Below, in pieces: positions 44,530 through 54,500 of a stretch of 64,000 bases of DNA. Positions within the stretch are counted from its first letter, which is position 1, and each line of letters starts with the position of its first letter. Origin of the DNA: Aldehydirespirator sp965200005. GTDB lineage: Bacteria > Actinomycetota > Acidimicrobiia > Acidimicrobiales > Aldehydirespiratoraceae. Location of the stretch: contig OZ241331.1 in the NCBI GenBank assembly GCA_965200005.1, forward strand, positions 2,790,001 to 2,854,000, written 5' to 3'. The position numbers and the translations under genes are program-made. The notes beneath the pieces are model-generated. The model did no database searches. It was given only the letters and a program-made list of their open reading frames with translations, and was not told the DNA's origin.

Positions 44530-45264
44530 TCAAACAGTTATACGAGTGGCGGCTAGCAAAGCGATTACAACAACCGTGCTAGTAATTGCCGCGATGAGTG
44601 TGGAGGTGCTATTTGTTGCGCGTCCGAGCACCTCGATCCGGGCGCGCCTGGAATCTTCCAGAACTTGTACTGCCTGGCCAATCAGCCGATCAATGAGATC
44701 GCTCGCTGCAGCTCCTGCTCGTTCCGCTTCGAGCAACGTGACCACGAGTGTCTCAGCCGTCGAGCCAACAAAGTGTTCTGCCGCGGCACTGAGAGGATCA
44801 CGACCTGATGCCAGGGCAAGGTTTATTGACGTGGCAACAGGAGCAAACGCCGCTGCCTCGATCTCTTCGGCAGCCTCAAGAGCAGCATCATTGATGGGTC
44901 GCCCGGAAGTGCAATAGAGCCGGATCCGGCGCAGCCACTCAAGCAATGCCTCGTCACGTTTGCGACGGTAGGTGCTCAAGACGCTTCTCCGGATCAATCG
45001 AGACATCGCCTCAGGAGCCCAGAAAGCCACAGCCCCACCGACTAGAACACCCGAGCGAAGGTCGGCAACGGCCGAGAAGAACACAAATACGAGACCTGCG
45101 ATCAATGCTCCCAGTGTCATGGCGGCAATGCGGAGAGTTCGTGGTGGCCATCCGGTAGCAGCCATCGCCACTGAGTTGGAAGGTGGCGCTGGTGTAGCGA
45201 GCACTAGGCGCAAAGCAAACGCCGCACCGGAGATGCTGAATACCACCGCGGGCCACACCATCAT
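44530..45264 (-). CDS. Tad pilus inner-membrane platform protein TadC-like
   Basis: 244 residues with the type II secretion F domain: two N-terminal membrane segments, the cytoplasmic helical domain with YCTSGRPINDAALEAAEEI and ALASGRDPLSAAAEHF, and a C-terminal membrane pair (TSTLIAAITSTVVVIALLA). Acts with TadB as platform for the pilus motor. Intact frame; follows the damaged tadB. Confidence 0.72.
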   Translation of the reverse strand: MMVWPAVVFSISGAAFALRLVLATPAPPSNSVAMAATGWPPRTLRIAAMTLGALIAGLVFVFFSAVADLRSGVLVGGAVAFWAPEAMSRLIRRSVLSTYRRKRDEALLEWLRRIRLYCTSGRPINDAALEAAEEIEAAAFAPVATSINLALASGRDPLSAAAEHFVGSTAETLVVTLLEAERAGAAASDLIDRLIGQAVQVLEDSRRARIEVLGRATNSTSTLIAAITSTVVVIALLAATRITV

Positions 45265-45295
45265 CGTCCCTGACGTCGCTGCGACACGGCGAGCC

Positions 45296-46111
45296 TCATT
45301 GCTGGTAACCAGCGGCCGCGATTGCTCGTGCTGGCATGATCACCCTCGCACAAAGAATCGCGGTAACGCATGCTCCACCGAGCACCAGCACCGATCCGTC
45401 CAGTCCGGCGATCCATTCAGCAAGATCGCTTGCTGTCCAGGTCGCAGCTACAACCAAACCTGAGCTAAGTAGCACCACAGCCACGACCGTTGGCATCACC
45501 ATAGCGACACGGGAGTGAAACAAGCGGGCACTGCTCGCAGCCTCGGCAGCTTCAGCCTCTAGCAATTGAACAGTTTGGGCCCACCGGCTGCCACTGTTTG
45601 CCGAGACCGCGACGACTGCACCAAGCGAGCGGGCCACAGGGGTAGGCAACCCTCGTATAGAAGCGCTCTGCTGCCACGTCGACGCCCAGCGTCTCAGCGT
45701 CGCTTGCCATGTCGGCGGCTGCCTCACCGATGGGACCATGAACAACATCAGCGGCCCGGCGCAGAGCATCGGTCACGGTCACCGCAACCGAGGCCTGATT
45801 TGCTAGCACACTTGCCAACCGGGCGGTGCCTTCTGCCGTCGTTCGCCAGCGCCGCGAAGCGCGCATCACCTTGAGTGCCGCCATGCAACTCGCGGTGCAT
45901 AGTGCTGCCGCAACTGCATGCATGATCGAGAGTCCAAACATCAGCACCGGTGCAGCCCCAACTGCTGCAACCGGGATCTCTGCAGGCACCGAGAGTCGTT
46001 CCGCCGGTAGCTGCCTGCTCGCAACGACCAGTGCGTGCCCGATGTCGGCCACAACACGGTGGCGACTACCGCACAACCTCCGGCAACGATGATCCAGCCT
46101 GTTGCATTCAT
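45296..46111 (-). pseudogene. Tad pilus platform protein TadB-like, two frameshifts
   Basis: Starts at ATG 46111, overlapping the cpaF stop (ATGA). First frame: WIIVAGGCAVVATVLW. From about 46050 a second frame: DIGHALVVASRQLPAERL through MASDAETLGVDVAAERF. From about 45655 a third: RGLPTPVARSLGAVVAV through the T2SSF core and membrane end MPARAIAAAGYQQ. Together they make one TadB of about 270 residues. Two independent indels make a functional product unlikely. Confidence 0.65.
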
Positions 46112-47706
46112 TGCGCCACTCCCGCGGGTTCTGCCACTCCCGTTGGTTCTGCCACGCCCGTGCGTTCTGCCACTCCGGCGGACTGATATAGCTGTGCCAC
46201 CTGACCAGTGGGGGCGGCAGCCGGAGTCGCCCAACGATGTTGAGGCAAGAGGTGCCAGAGGCATCTCGTGGCGATGCTGCCATCTGGGTTGGCGCCCACA
46301 ATCTGCGTCACATCTGCAATGACCCGCTCACCTGACTGGTTGCGACCCAGCCAGACCAGCAGATGCACCGCAATGGCGATCGAGCGGCGAGCGAGGCTCT
46401 CGTCTACCCCTTCGCTCGTCGCATAGGCGGTCAGCTTCTCAAGAACTCCCGGACCTGGAGGCGAGTGCAAGGTGACCAGGCACCCCAGCAGCCCCGAACT
46501 CATCGCATCGAGTAGCGCCATGGTGCCCTCGCCACGCACCTCGCCAACGACGAGTTTGGACGAGTTGGCTCGCTTGGCGTCTCGAACATGGTCGGCCATG
46601 GAGTGCTTGCCAACCCCGTCGTTGTTGGCGTCCCGGGTGAGACGCTCATAGGAGTTCGGGTGAATGCCGTACTCCCGCAAACGCAACTCGGGAGTGTCCT
46701 CGATTGTGTCGATTCGCTCTTGTGGCGGAACCTTGGCCAGGAGTGCCTGACACAGAGTTGTCTTGCCGCCACCCATAGCAGCCGCTACCACGACATTTGC
46801 ACGGATCCTGCCAGCTACGGCTTCGACCAGGATCTTTGCTAGCTCGTCATTGCACAATCGAAGTTCGGTGAGGCTGCGCCGGCCGCCCAGGTTGCTGCGC
46901 AGCACCAGAGTCGGGGGTGAACACACGAAGGCTTCGGCATGCAGCCGCCATCGGGTTCCGAGTCGTGTATCAAGTCGAGGGTCAAGTTTGTCAAACCGCT
47001 GCGGGCGGTCACCTGCATATGACGCCAGGAAGCGGCAGGCTGCTACCAACTCATCATCGGAACCAAATGGTGAGGGACGGGTTTCACGTATCCCTGTCGA
47101 GTACTCGACGAGCATCGACTCACCACCACGGATCTGGAACTCCTCAACGCCCTCTTCACCTAGTAGTTGCTGTAGCCGCTCAGCAGCCGCTGCCGCTGCG
47201 GATTCCCGGCGCACACGGCGATCCGTGGTGTCCATACGTAAAGGAGCAGCGGCCGCGGCTGCCATTGAACGACCCAGGCGACGGAGCCTTCTTTCGGAGC
47301 GTGCGCTTGGCATTGGTGCTACCGCCCTGACTGCCTGCACTCCTGTGAGCATGCGCAACCGACCGCAATGCACGCTGCTCTCCGTTACAACGACGAGTGC
47401 CACCGGAACCGACAGGGCAGGTCCCGCATCTAACCCCAGCGCACTACGGATGCCTTCTGGAGCATCTGGGGCGATCCAGATGACACCGGCAGCAGCCGCC
47501 ACTGCGGCAGTCAAGGTCTGGTGGTTCCCGTTTGCGTCGACGGTGACAATTGCCGGACGATTAGGTGCTGCTGCCGGGGTGCGATCGGCCAGAGAGGTGC
47601 CCACCACCACGTCTGATGCCGTTGCTTTGACTCCCCCGATAATGCTGCGCATCACCCAGCGCGCAGTCTGCGGCCGCAGAGTGGGATCCCATGAGATTGC
47701 TAGCAC
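46108..47706 (-). CDS. cpaF: Tad pilus assembly ATPase CpaF/TadA
   Basis: 532 residues from GTG 47706, 2 nt after the cpaB stop; upstream open frame is only shadow of cpaB. N-terminal domain of about 130 residues (VVGTSLADR onward) is fused ahead of the secretion ATPase: Walker A AAAMGGGKTTLCQALL, the Asp box IDTIEDTPELRL, Walker B KLVVGEVRGEGTMALLDAM and HSPPGP. Drives pilus assembly at the inner membrane. The C-terminus is a run of GVAE-type hexapeptides coded by 18-bp repeats. Confidence 0.85.
   Translation of the reverse strand: MLAISWDPTLRPQTARWVMRSIIGGVKATASDVVVGTSLADRTPAAAPNRPAIVTVDANGNHQTLTAAVAAAAGVIWIAPDAPEGIRSALGLDAGPALSVPVALVVVTESSVHCGRLRMLTGVQAVRAVAPMPSARSERRLRRLGRSMAAAAAAPLRMDTTDRRVRRESAAAAAAERLQQLLGEEGVEEFQIRGGESMLVEYSTGIRETRPSPFGSDDELVAACRFLASYAGDRPQRFDKLDPRLDTRLGTRWRLHAEAFVCSPPTLVLRSNLGGRRSLTELRLCNDELAKILVEAVAGRIRANVVVAAAMGGGKTTLCQALLAKVPPQERIDTIEDTPELRLREYGIHPNSYERLTRDANNDGVGKHSMADHVRDAKRANSSKLVVGEVRGEGTMALLDAMSSGLLGCLVTLHSPPGPGVLEKLTAYATSEGVDESLARRSIAIAVHLLVWLGRNQSGERVIADVTQIVGANPDGSIATRCLWHLLPQHRWATPAAAPTGQVAQLYQSAGVAERTGVAEPTGVAEPAGVAQ
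46115..46181. repeat. 18-bp tandem repeats at the 3' end of cpaF
   Basis: Three full units and a partial fourth (46115-46132, 46133-46150, 46151-46168, 46169-46181) of the type GCCACTCCCGTTGGTTCT. They keep frame and code the hexapeptide tail of CpaF. Likely variable in copy number. Confidence 0.85.
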
Positions 47707-47708
47707 GA

Positions 47709-48521
47709 CTACAAACCTGTGATCGTCATGCCAGCGGGTGGCTGATCGGGCGATGTCGGATCGGCGGTGGGTGGGATTGAACTGTCGCTGCCTTTCGCAC
47801 TGCCAGAACTGTTTTGACTCGGTGCCTGCTCGGCGTTTGACGACAGCGCTGCTTGTGACCGCACAAAGGCTGCATGTGGAGCTTCGACGCACAGGTGCCA
47901 GCCGTCCCGTGGCGACTCCCATGCCCACCACGATGTCGGTGCCAGCACCTCGGCCAGGGAAGGGGCAACCTCTACAACCACTGCTGATTCGAGAGCCTCC
48001 ACCAGCGGCAGAATCGCCATGGCACAAGCTCCTGGGTTTTCTGCGAAGACCGCAATGTTGCCGGCGGCTGGTCCTGGGGGTGGCCACAGCGACGCGTCGA
48101 CGCTTACTGCAAGCAGGGTTGCCGCGGAGTCTGATGCCGTGGCCGAAGCACCAGCCGTGCCGAGCATCGCGGGTGAGACCACGACTCCGGCGGGCAAAGC
48201 GCTCCGGGGCACCCGTCCTACGAGTTCCTCAGGTCTGACAAAGAACCCTGCCACATCCTCAGGAACTGGGATAGTCACAAATGCCTGCGGATCCTGACCT
48301 GCAGGCCACGATTCGGCCGTCGTGACTACATCAACGGGTGTCTCGCTTGTGCCGCTGCGGCCGAATAGCCAGAGCGACACTGCCATGGCAAGCACCAGTG
48401 CACCAGCGATCGCGTACCGCTTGTTCTGGGGAGACCAACCCGGTGTGTTGTCAACTCCCAACGCAGTGGGATTGTTCATGCCCGACACCGGTGTCTCTGT
48501 GTCTTGAATGCCTGCACTCAT
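47709..48521 (-). CDS. CpaB/RcpC-like SAF-domain pilus protein
   Basis: 270 residues from ATG 48521 (GAGGCG upstream). One membrane anchor at about 40-58 (YAIAGALVLAMAVSLWLF), then a SAF-like domain (VTIPVPEDVAGFFVRPEELV, RSALPAGVVVSP), and a Ser/Pro-rich tail. CpaB proteins sit in the envelope of Tad systems. Starts 2 nt after the large secreted gene and is followed directly by cpaF. Confidence 0.7.
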   Translation of the reverse strand: MSAGIQDTETPVSGMNNPTALGVDNTPGWSPQNKRYAIAGALVLAMAVSLWLFGRSGTSETPVDVVTTAESWPAGQDPQAFVTIPVPEDVAGFFVRPEELVGRVPRSALPAGVVVSPAMLGTAGASATASDSAATLLAVSVDASLWPPPGPAAGNIAVFAENPGACAMAILPLVEALESAVVVEVAPSLAEVLAPTSWWAWESPRDGWHLCVEAPHAAFVRSQAALSSNAEQAPSQNSSGSAKGSDSSIPPTADPTSPDQPPAGMTITGL

Positions 48522-48523
48522 GG

Positions 48524-50338
48524 TTACGCCTCGCCCCATCCGGTAACGGTCAGGTCGTCCGTGTAGTGATGCACATCACCAATCCATGAGATGCCTTCGG
48601 TAAGGAGTTCTGAGATCTCTTCCTCTGTTCCAGGCTTCAGGTAGCCCACATGGACTTGCCAATGCCACAGTCCTTGACGTGGGATGACCCAGCGGCAATG
48701 TGAATATGCATCGTTGTCCTCATAGTCTTCGGTGCTGTCTGAGGCCGCCTCTACGTCACATTCTGCAGTCACAAAGTCGGCTGAACTGTGACTGCTCTCT
48801 GCTTCGGCGCGCTGCTTGTCGGAGAGGTTGTCCCAAACAGATAACCACTCGTCGTATCGGTCATCGGTGGCTACAAGAGATCGATGCTCGGGATTCCATG
48901 GCAGCATCTGCGTGAAGGAAGCACGAAGCCATTGCGCAGACCACTCACAGTCAACGGCGTCAATCAGGTCAAGTGAATCTGATGCTTCAATGCGAGGCCA
49001 CACAGGTGATCCCGTAACCAACACATAGGCATCTGCTCCGGGATGATCTGGGTACAGACCGGACTCGCCACTGTGTTGTGGCTGGTCATCTGTGCCTTCG
49101 GATGGCTCGACGACTTCAATGAACGTGTGCCAGCTCAGACTGTCCACCAGCGACGCTCCATCTACGTCATCAGATCCAAGAGAACATTCACCTAAGCGCA
49201 AGAAGAGCGTTCCCGGTTCGCAGTAGCGACCGTACGTGAAGACATCTGTTGCTTGCTTAATCGACTGCCAATCTTCGCGTTCGAGTGTGCGAGGTCTTCC
49301 TCTACCTTGCATGTGATAGGCAATTGCTACTGCAACTCGATACTCAGTTAGATGAGACCACCGATCATGTATAAGGCCTGCGAGGTACCTACTGAAGGGC
49401 CATAGATCTTCACGGGCAGACCTGTACCGCTTATCGCAGGCTCGATATGAGACCTCAACTGATGTATCGGATCCATCGTCTGGGCCCCAGAGAGACCAAC
49501 ACAATTCGTGTTGGGCAACATCTTGATCACACGTATGGCTTGGCCTCTTGCAGGTTCTGCCAGATCCATGCCATGCCCAAAAGTCAGCAACACGATAGTA
49601 TCCGGACGAGTAGAGTTCCATTCTGCTACCAGTTGAGCAACGGTAGAGCCACCGGAGCCACTCACCTGTGTTTGGATTCAAAGCCGTAGTGCCGATCCGT
49701 GTGGGTGATGAACCAACACCAACCTTGGACTCAGCTACAGCTATCGTGCCTTTCAACACATTGCCATTTGGCTCTTGGGCGCTGACTAGTGCAATATTGT
49801 CCAGGTCATCATCAGCATCAACAAGACCGATCGCAGTCTTGCCTGAATGATAACGATTCTCGGTTTCGAATTTGCTATCTTGATCGGCCCGATAGCTATT
49901 TGCCCATCCACTGGTATGCCCGTCTGGGCAACTCAAACTGTTCCAGTAGCCACACCTTCGGATATACTCATGCTCAAACATCGCAAGCTCAAAAGATTGT
50001 CCGATACCGCCATCAATGTAGATCTCTTCGGCTTGTGGCTTCTCATCTGTAAACTGAACCTCTATGGTTCCGTAGCCGGCATATGTCTCATAGATGATCG
50101 TATCATTATTGGCTGCCCATAGTTTTGACCAATACTGGAACTTCTTTCTCTTAGCACCTCTGCGATCGCCATTTAGGGTGTCACATCCGACCAGTCCCTG
50201 AGGTGTCGCCAACATCCCGAATCTCGGATCAGCTTCGAACGCTTGGCCATTGCAGCGTTGAGACTCTACCTGGTGATGGTATCCAGACAGGCCACTCCAG
50301 AGGGTCCGAACAATCGATATCTTCTGGACAGTGATCAT
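48524..50338 (-). CDS. Large Trp/Tyr-rich protein, probably the C-terminal part of the secreted protein beginning at 51401
   Basis: About 590 residues, no recognised domain, rich in Trp, Tyr, Asp and Ser with scattered cysteines (for example RRCGYWNSLSCPDGH). FRTLWSG-like first residues are shadow; from GYHHQVESQRCNGQAF on it reads as continuation of the upstream frame. It lacks its own signal peptide and its frame overlaps the upstream one by 110 nt, so a frameshift near 50275 in a single gene of about 970 residues is likely. First in the Tad operon; a pilus-tip or adhesin role is possible but not shown. Base composition is clearly richer in A/T than the core genes. Confidence 0.55.
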   Translation of the reverse strand: MITVQKISIVRTLWSGLSGYHHQVESQRCNGQAFEADPRFGMLATPQGLVGCDTLNGDRRGAKRKKFQYWSKLWAANNDTIIYETYAGYGTIEVQFTDEKPQAEEIYIDGGIGQSFELAMFEHEYIRRCGYWNSLSCPDGHTSGWANSYRADQDSKFETENRYHSGKTAIGLVDADDDLDNIALVSAQEPNGNVLKGTIAVAESKVGVGSSPTRIGTTALNPNTGEWLRWLYRCSTGSRMELYSSGYYRVADFWAWHGSGRTCKRPSHTCDQDVAQHELCWSLWGPDDGSDTSVEVSYRACDKRYRSAREDLWPFSRYLAGLIHDRWSHLTEYRVAVAIAYHMQGRGRPRTLEREDWQSIKQATDVFTYGRYCEPGTLFLRLGECSLGSDDVDGASLVDSLSWHTFIEVVEPSEGTDDQPQHSGESGLYPDHPGADAYVLVTGSPVWPRIEASDSLDLIDAVDCEWSAQWLRASFTQMLPWNPEHRSLVATDDRYDEWLSVWDNLSDKQRAEAESSHSSADFVTAECDVEAASDSTEDYEDNDAYSHCRWVIPRQGLWHWQVHVGYLKPGTEEEISELLTEGISWIGDVHHYTDDLTVTGWGEA

Positions 50339-51401
50339 TGCTCAATAGTCTTTCTCTTCCAATTGTGACGAATCGCTTGTCATCGAGCACCACAAATGGC
50401 CTGCCAGTTCTGAAATTAGACACCCATTTCCGTCCGACACCTCGATCGGAGATGCTCTTGACGTTAAGTTTCACAACATCTGGTTCCGGAGCAGAGCCAG
50501 TGCGGCGCTTCACAACAAATGTCAGGGTGTCATTGCTCTTTCGATCACCGCCCGAGCGCCATCCCCAAAAGTCCTTAGCCGAAACAGTTATCTTCAGCTT
50601 CGAAGCATCTCCCCAGTCATTTATCGTGATGTCAAGAGGCAGAGAGACCATATATCTGCTATCTGCCTTTAGCGACTGTGCCTCGATCCTCCAGTCACCC
50701 GGATCTAATGTTGGGGCTTTCTCATTCCAATTTGCAGCAGTTGGGCGCCACCAGGCTCTAGTAGATCGACATACTGGATCTAGAGCGAGACCTGGTGTTG
50801 TATTGCCACAATCACCAGAGATGTAGCGCCAGTTGTGGTAGCCCGGCACGACAGCTTCTACTCTAATGCTGAGTCTTATGCAATCATAATCTATACGCCA
50901 ATAAGTGTTTGACTCATCGGCACCATCACAGCGGTTATCAGGATTCCAATCGAATCCCATATCAGCCCATTTGTCTGACAACAAGTAGCTCACACCGGTG
51001 ATGTGGCCTATCTGATGAGATACCCGCTGTGTCGTACCAACCCGCTGCGGATCACCATCATGATGAGTGAGCCACTTAGGTGGGAAGTTGCGAGTTACAG
51101 AGCTACACAATCGGTGAAGAGACCCAAACATCGCCCTGCACGCTTCAAGCGCACCTTGAGGCATCGGCCTGCGTTCACACCATCCGTGATACGGATCACG
51201 GTCATATCCCCGCTGACACTTCTTTGGCCTGCAGCCTCCGTATTCGTCGAACCAGATGAATCCTTCACGGATACATTGCTGTGATTCTTGTTCTGCTAGG
51301 GCTGTTCGTGGGGTACTTATCATCGCTGCGAGGACGCCTACAACGATCAGGAGAATCGCGATCTGTTGTGCCCTCACTTCGAGGGTCCGGTTCCCGGCCA
51401 A
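50229..51401 (-). CDS. Secreted Cys/Trp-rich protein, N-terminal part
   Basis: 390 residues. Signal peptide (IAILLIVVGVLAAMI, cleavage near TALAEQ), then EYGGCRPKKCQRGYDRDPYH, a region with RVSHQIGHITGVSYLLSD, whose HQIGH recalls but does not meet the HExxH protease motif, and an Ig-like beta-rich end (YMVSLPLDITINDWGD). Read here to its own stop; the true gene probably shifts frame near 50275 into the next entry. Divergent from dnaE2. I do not recognise the family. Confidence 0.55.
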   Translation of the reverse strand: MAGNRTLEVRAQQIAILLIVVGVLAAMISTPRTALAEQESQQCIREGFIWFDEYGGCRPKKCQRGYDRDPYHGWCERRPMPQGALEACRAMFGSLHRLCSSVTRNFPPKWLTHHDGDPQRVGTTQRVSHQIGHITGVSYLLSDKWADMGFDWNPDNRCDGADESNTYWRIDYDCIRLSIRVEAVVPGYHNWRYISGDCGNTTPGLALDPVCRSTRAWWRPTAANWNEKAPTLDPGDWRIEAQSLKADSRYMVSLPLDITINDWGDASKLKITVSAKDFWGWRSGGDRKSNDTLTFVVKRRTGSAPEPDVVKLNVKSISDRGVGRKWVSNFRTGRPFVVLDDKRFVTIGRERLLSNDHCPEDIDCSDPLEWPVWIPSPGRVSTLQWPSVRS

Positions 51402-51493
51402 GGTATGTCTCCCGGTGCTGGCCGCTTCATTCGGATCCAGGGATCAAGTCACGCAAGTGAGGACTGCACTATAAGCCATCGAACAGCATCTAC

Positions 51494-51515
51494 AACCTCA
51501 TGACATGATGAGGTT
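51494..51515. promoter_or_regulatory. Inverted repeat upstream of dnaE2
   Basis: AACCTCAT (51494-51501) and ATGAGGTT (51508-51515) are perfect 8-nt arms around GACATG. It lies between the divergent secreted gene and dnaE2, 25 nt before the LexA box; an operator or a small terminator. Confidence 0.4.
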
Positions 51516-51539
51516 CTCTGATACGTAGATTCTGTTTGC

Positions 51540-51551
51540 GAACATTTGTTC
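51540..51551. promoter_or_regulatory. LexA (SOS) box upstream of dnaE2
   Basis: GAACATTTGTTC, identical to the recA box, 21 nt before the dnaE2 ATG. TATGGT (51555-51560) follows as a -10. Confidence 0.85.
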
Positions 51552-51572
51552 GGCTATGGTTAGATTCCCAGC

Positions 51573-54500
51573 ATGGGATTTGACAATCCGATTATCCCGT
51601 GGCGTGAGCTCGAGCGTCGCCTGTCGGATCGAAAGGCAAAGCGTGCAGCGCCTCCGAGGGAAGGTGACGCCGCGACAAACGTCCAGTCCTTACCGCATCA
51701 GGATTTTGAGAATCATCTGGGTGATTCGGCGGCTTCTGATGGGTGTCATGTCCCGTATGCGGAGCTTCACTCCCATTCCCGGTTTAGCTTCATGTTCGGC
51801 TCGTCGGCTCCTGAGCAACTCGTGGCTGAGACTTCACGTCTTGGTCTCACTGCTCTAGCGCTAACTGACAGGGACGGCTTTTACGGGTCAGTTCGATTTG
51901 CAGAAGCCGCTAAGGAGTTTGATCAAGCAACTGTCTTTGGTTCCGAGTTGACCCTTGATCTGCCCCACTCACCTAAGCGCTCAAGGTCACTACCGGTTTC
52001 ACAGAGACGAGATTCGAGTCACTCACTGGTGGTTTTAGCTCGCAATCCGGAGGGTTACGCAACGCTTGGCACTTTGATAAGTGAGGCTCACATGGCGGGG
52101 CGCAAGGGTGAACCTCAACTGTCAACACAGTCATTTCTGGAGGCTGCAGCTGAGACTCGTGACTGTTGGGCTATTCTCACGGGTGCTCACGGCGCAGCGA
52201 TTCCCTCGGCGCTAGTTGAGCACGGGCCCCAAGCTGCAGGTGCGGTACTTGACCCTTTGGTTGAAGCAGCCGGTAAAAGCAATGTGTTTATGGAGTTATG
52301 GGATCACGGTGATCCGATTGACACGCACCGCAATGATGCACTCGCAGAGATCGCAGTACGCCGGGGTGTGCAGCCGCTATGCACAAATGCTGTTCGCTAT
52401 GCAACTCCTGTGGGTCGCCGCTTGTCTGATGCTCTGGTTGCATTAGGTGACCGCAAGAATCTTGAGGCTCACAGCGGCTGGCTTGCTGCCTGGAATGGTG
52501 CTCATTTGCGGTCAGGCGCCGAACAGGCTCGACGTTTTGCCCGCTATCCCGGAGCGGTAGGAGCGGCAGCAAATCTAGGAACAGAGTGCGCTTTCAACTT
52601 GTCTCTAGTGGCGCCCGAGTTGCCGCCTTACCCATGTCCAGATGGCCTTGATGAGATCTCGTATTTGCGGCAATTAGTAAGGGAGGGGGGGGCACTGGCT
52701 CGGTATGGCTCCCGTAACACCGAGAGGGTTCCGGGTGCTTGGCAACAGATTGATCACGAACTCGAGATGATCAACAGGCTCGGGTTCCCGGGATATTTCC
52801 TGGTGGTCTGGGATATTGCATCCTTTTGCAAGACGAATGACATTTATTGCCAAGGACGTGGGTCTGCAGCTAATTCAGCTGTCTGTTACGTGCTGGGCAT
52901 CACCAACGTCGACTCGGTAGCTCTGGGGCTGCTATTTGAGCGGTTCCTGTCACCCGAGCGTGATGGACCGCCCGATATTGATATTGATATCGAAAGCGGC
53001 AGACGAGAAGAAGTCATTCAATACGTCTATGAACGCTATGGACGTGACCGCACCGCTCTAGTCGTCAATGTGATTACCTACCGGGGCCGCTCAGCCATAC
53101 GTGACATGGCTAAAGCGCTAGGACACCCAAAATCTCAACAAGACATCTGGGCCAAATCACTCGACCGTTACGGTGGACTCCACAAACTGCTACAAACCCC
53201 GCAAGATACTCAAGATTCAGATAACACAGCTGGATCCACTACCAGGGAAAGTCCATCTGGAACTTCGAAGTCAATCCCTGTTGATGTGCTTTCTCTCGCG
53301 GCTCAGGCTGAAGGCGGTCCCAGACATCTAGGCATCCATTCGGGTGGGATGGTGATATGTGACCGTCCTATTGCTGAGGTGTGCCCTGTTGAGTGGGCTT
53401 CGATGGCTAACCGGTCAGTGCTGCAGTGAGACAAAGATGACTGCGCTGCGGTTGATCTAGTGAAATTTGATCTTCTGGGATTAGGGATGCTCTCAGCATT
53501 GCATTATGCGGTCGATCTGATCGATCTTTCCCACTCCACACGTATCGACCTAGCTCAATTGCCTCAAGATCCTGCAGTGTATGACATGTTGTGCACAGCT
53601 GATTCAATTGGTGTGTTTCAGGTGGAATCAAGAGCGCAGATGGCCACCCTGCCAAGGCTGAGACCTCGCTGTTTCTATGACTTGGTGGTCGAGGTGGCCC
53701 TGATCCGTCCCGGCCCTATCCAGGGAGGTTCGGTACATCCCTATATCAGACGCCGCAATGGAACAGAACCGGTTACATACCTGCATCCGTTACTTGAGCG
53801 TTCATTGTCAAAGACGCTGGGTATTCCCCTATTCCAAGAGCAACTAATGCAGATGGCTATCGATGCTGCGGGATTCACACCTGCTGAGTCTGATGAGTTG
53901 AGACGTGCAATGGGCGCTAAACGTTCGCTCCAGCGGATGCAACGATTGCGTAGCCGCTTCTTTGCTGGAATGGCTGAGAGAGGCATTTCAGATGATATTG
54001 GTGAGCAAATCTGGCACAAACTTGTGGCCTTCGCCAACTACGGATTCCCCGAGAGTCATTCCGTGTCGTTCGCGTATCTGGTCTATGCATCAGCCTGGAT
54101 CAAGCTGTACTACCCAGCAGCGTTTTGCGCGGCTTTGCTAAATGCCCAACCGATGGGTTTCTATTCGCCTCATTCACTGTGCCAAGACGCGCGCCGTCAC
54201 GGTGTAGTCGTGCGTGGACCCGACATCAATGCTTCAGCTGATGTAGCGGTACTTGAACCCTGTGAAGAGTCAGCCGGCAAGGTGGCCGTACGTCTGGGAC
54301 TGTCATCGGTACGGGGTGTCGGATCAGATCTAGCTTTAGGCATTACTCAGAACGCTCCATATGAGTCCATGGAGCAACTGGTCAGAGTCATATCCGAACG
54401 CAAGCTAAACAGGCTAAACACCAGCACCCGATTGCCTGCCCTAGAACTGCCGATACTAGAAGCGCTGGCTGCAGCCGGTGCCTTTGACTCTTTGGGGTTG

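Noticed and set aside
47707..48087. N-terminal extension of CpaF up to 48087
   Set aside because: It overlaps cpaB entirely and has no protein character; GTG 47706 right after the cpaB stop fits.
52681..52690. Run of G (GGAGGGGGGG) in dnaE2 as another frameshift
   Set aside because: The frame is open and protein-like on both sides (REGGALARYGS), so no indel is needed.
53427..53429. The UGA in dnaE2 as a second selenocysteine codon or as UGA=Trp code
   Set aside because: The conserved residue is Trp, not Cys, the gene has another lesion, and many intact genes here end in TGA.
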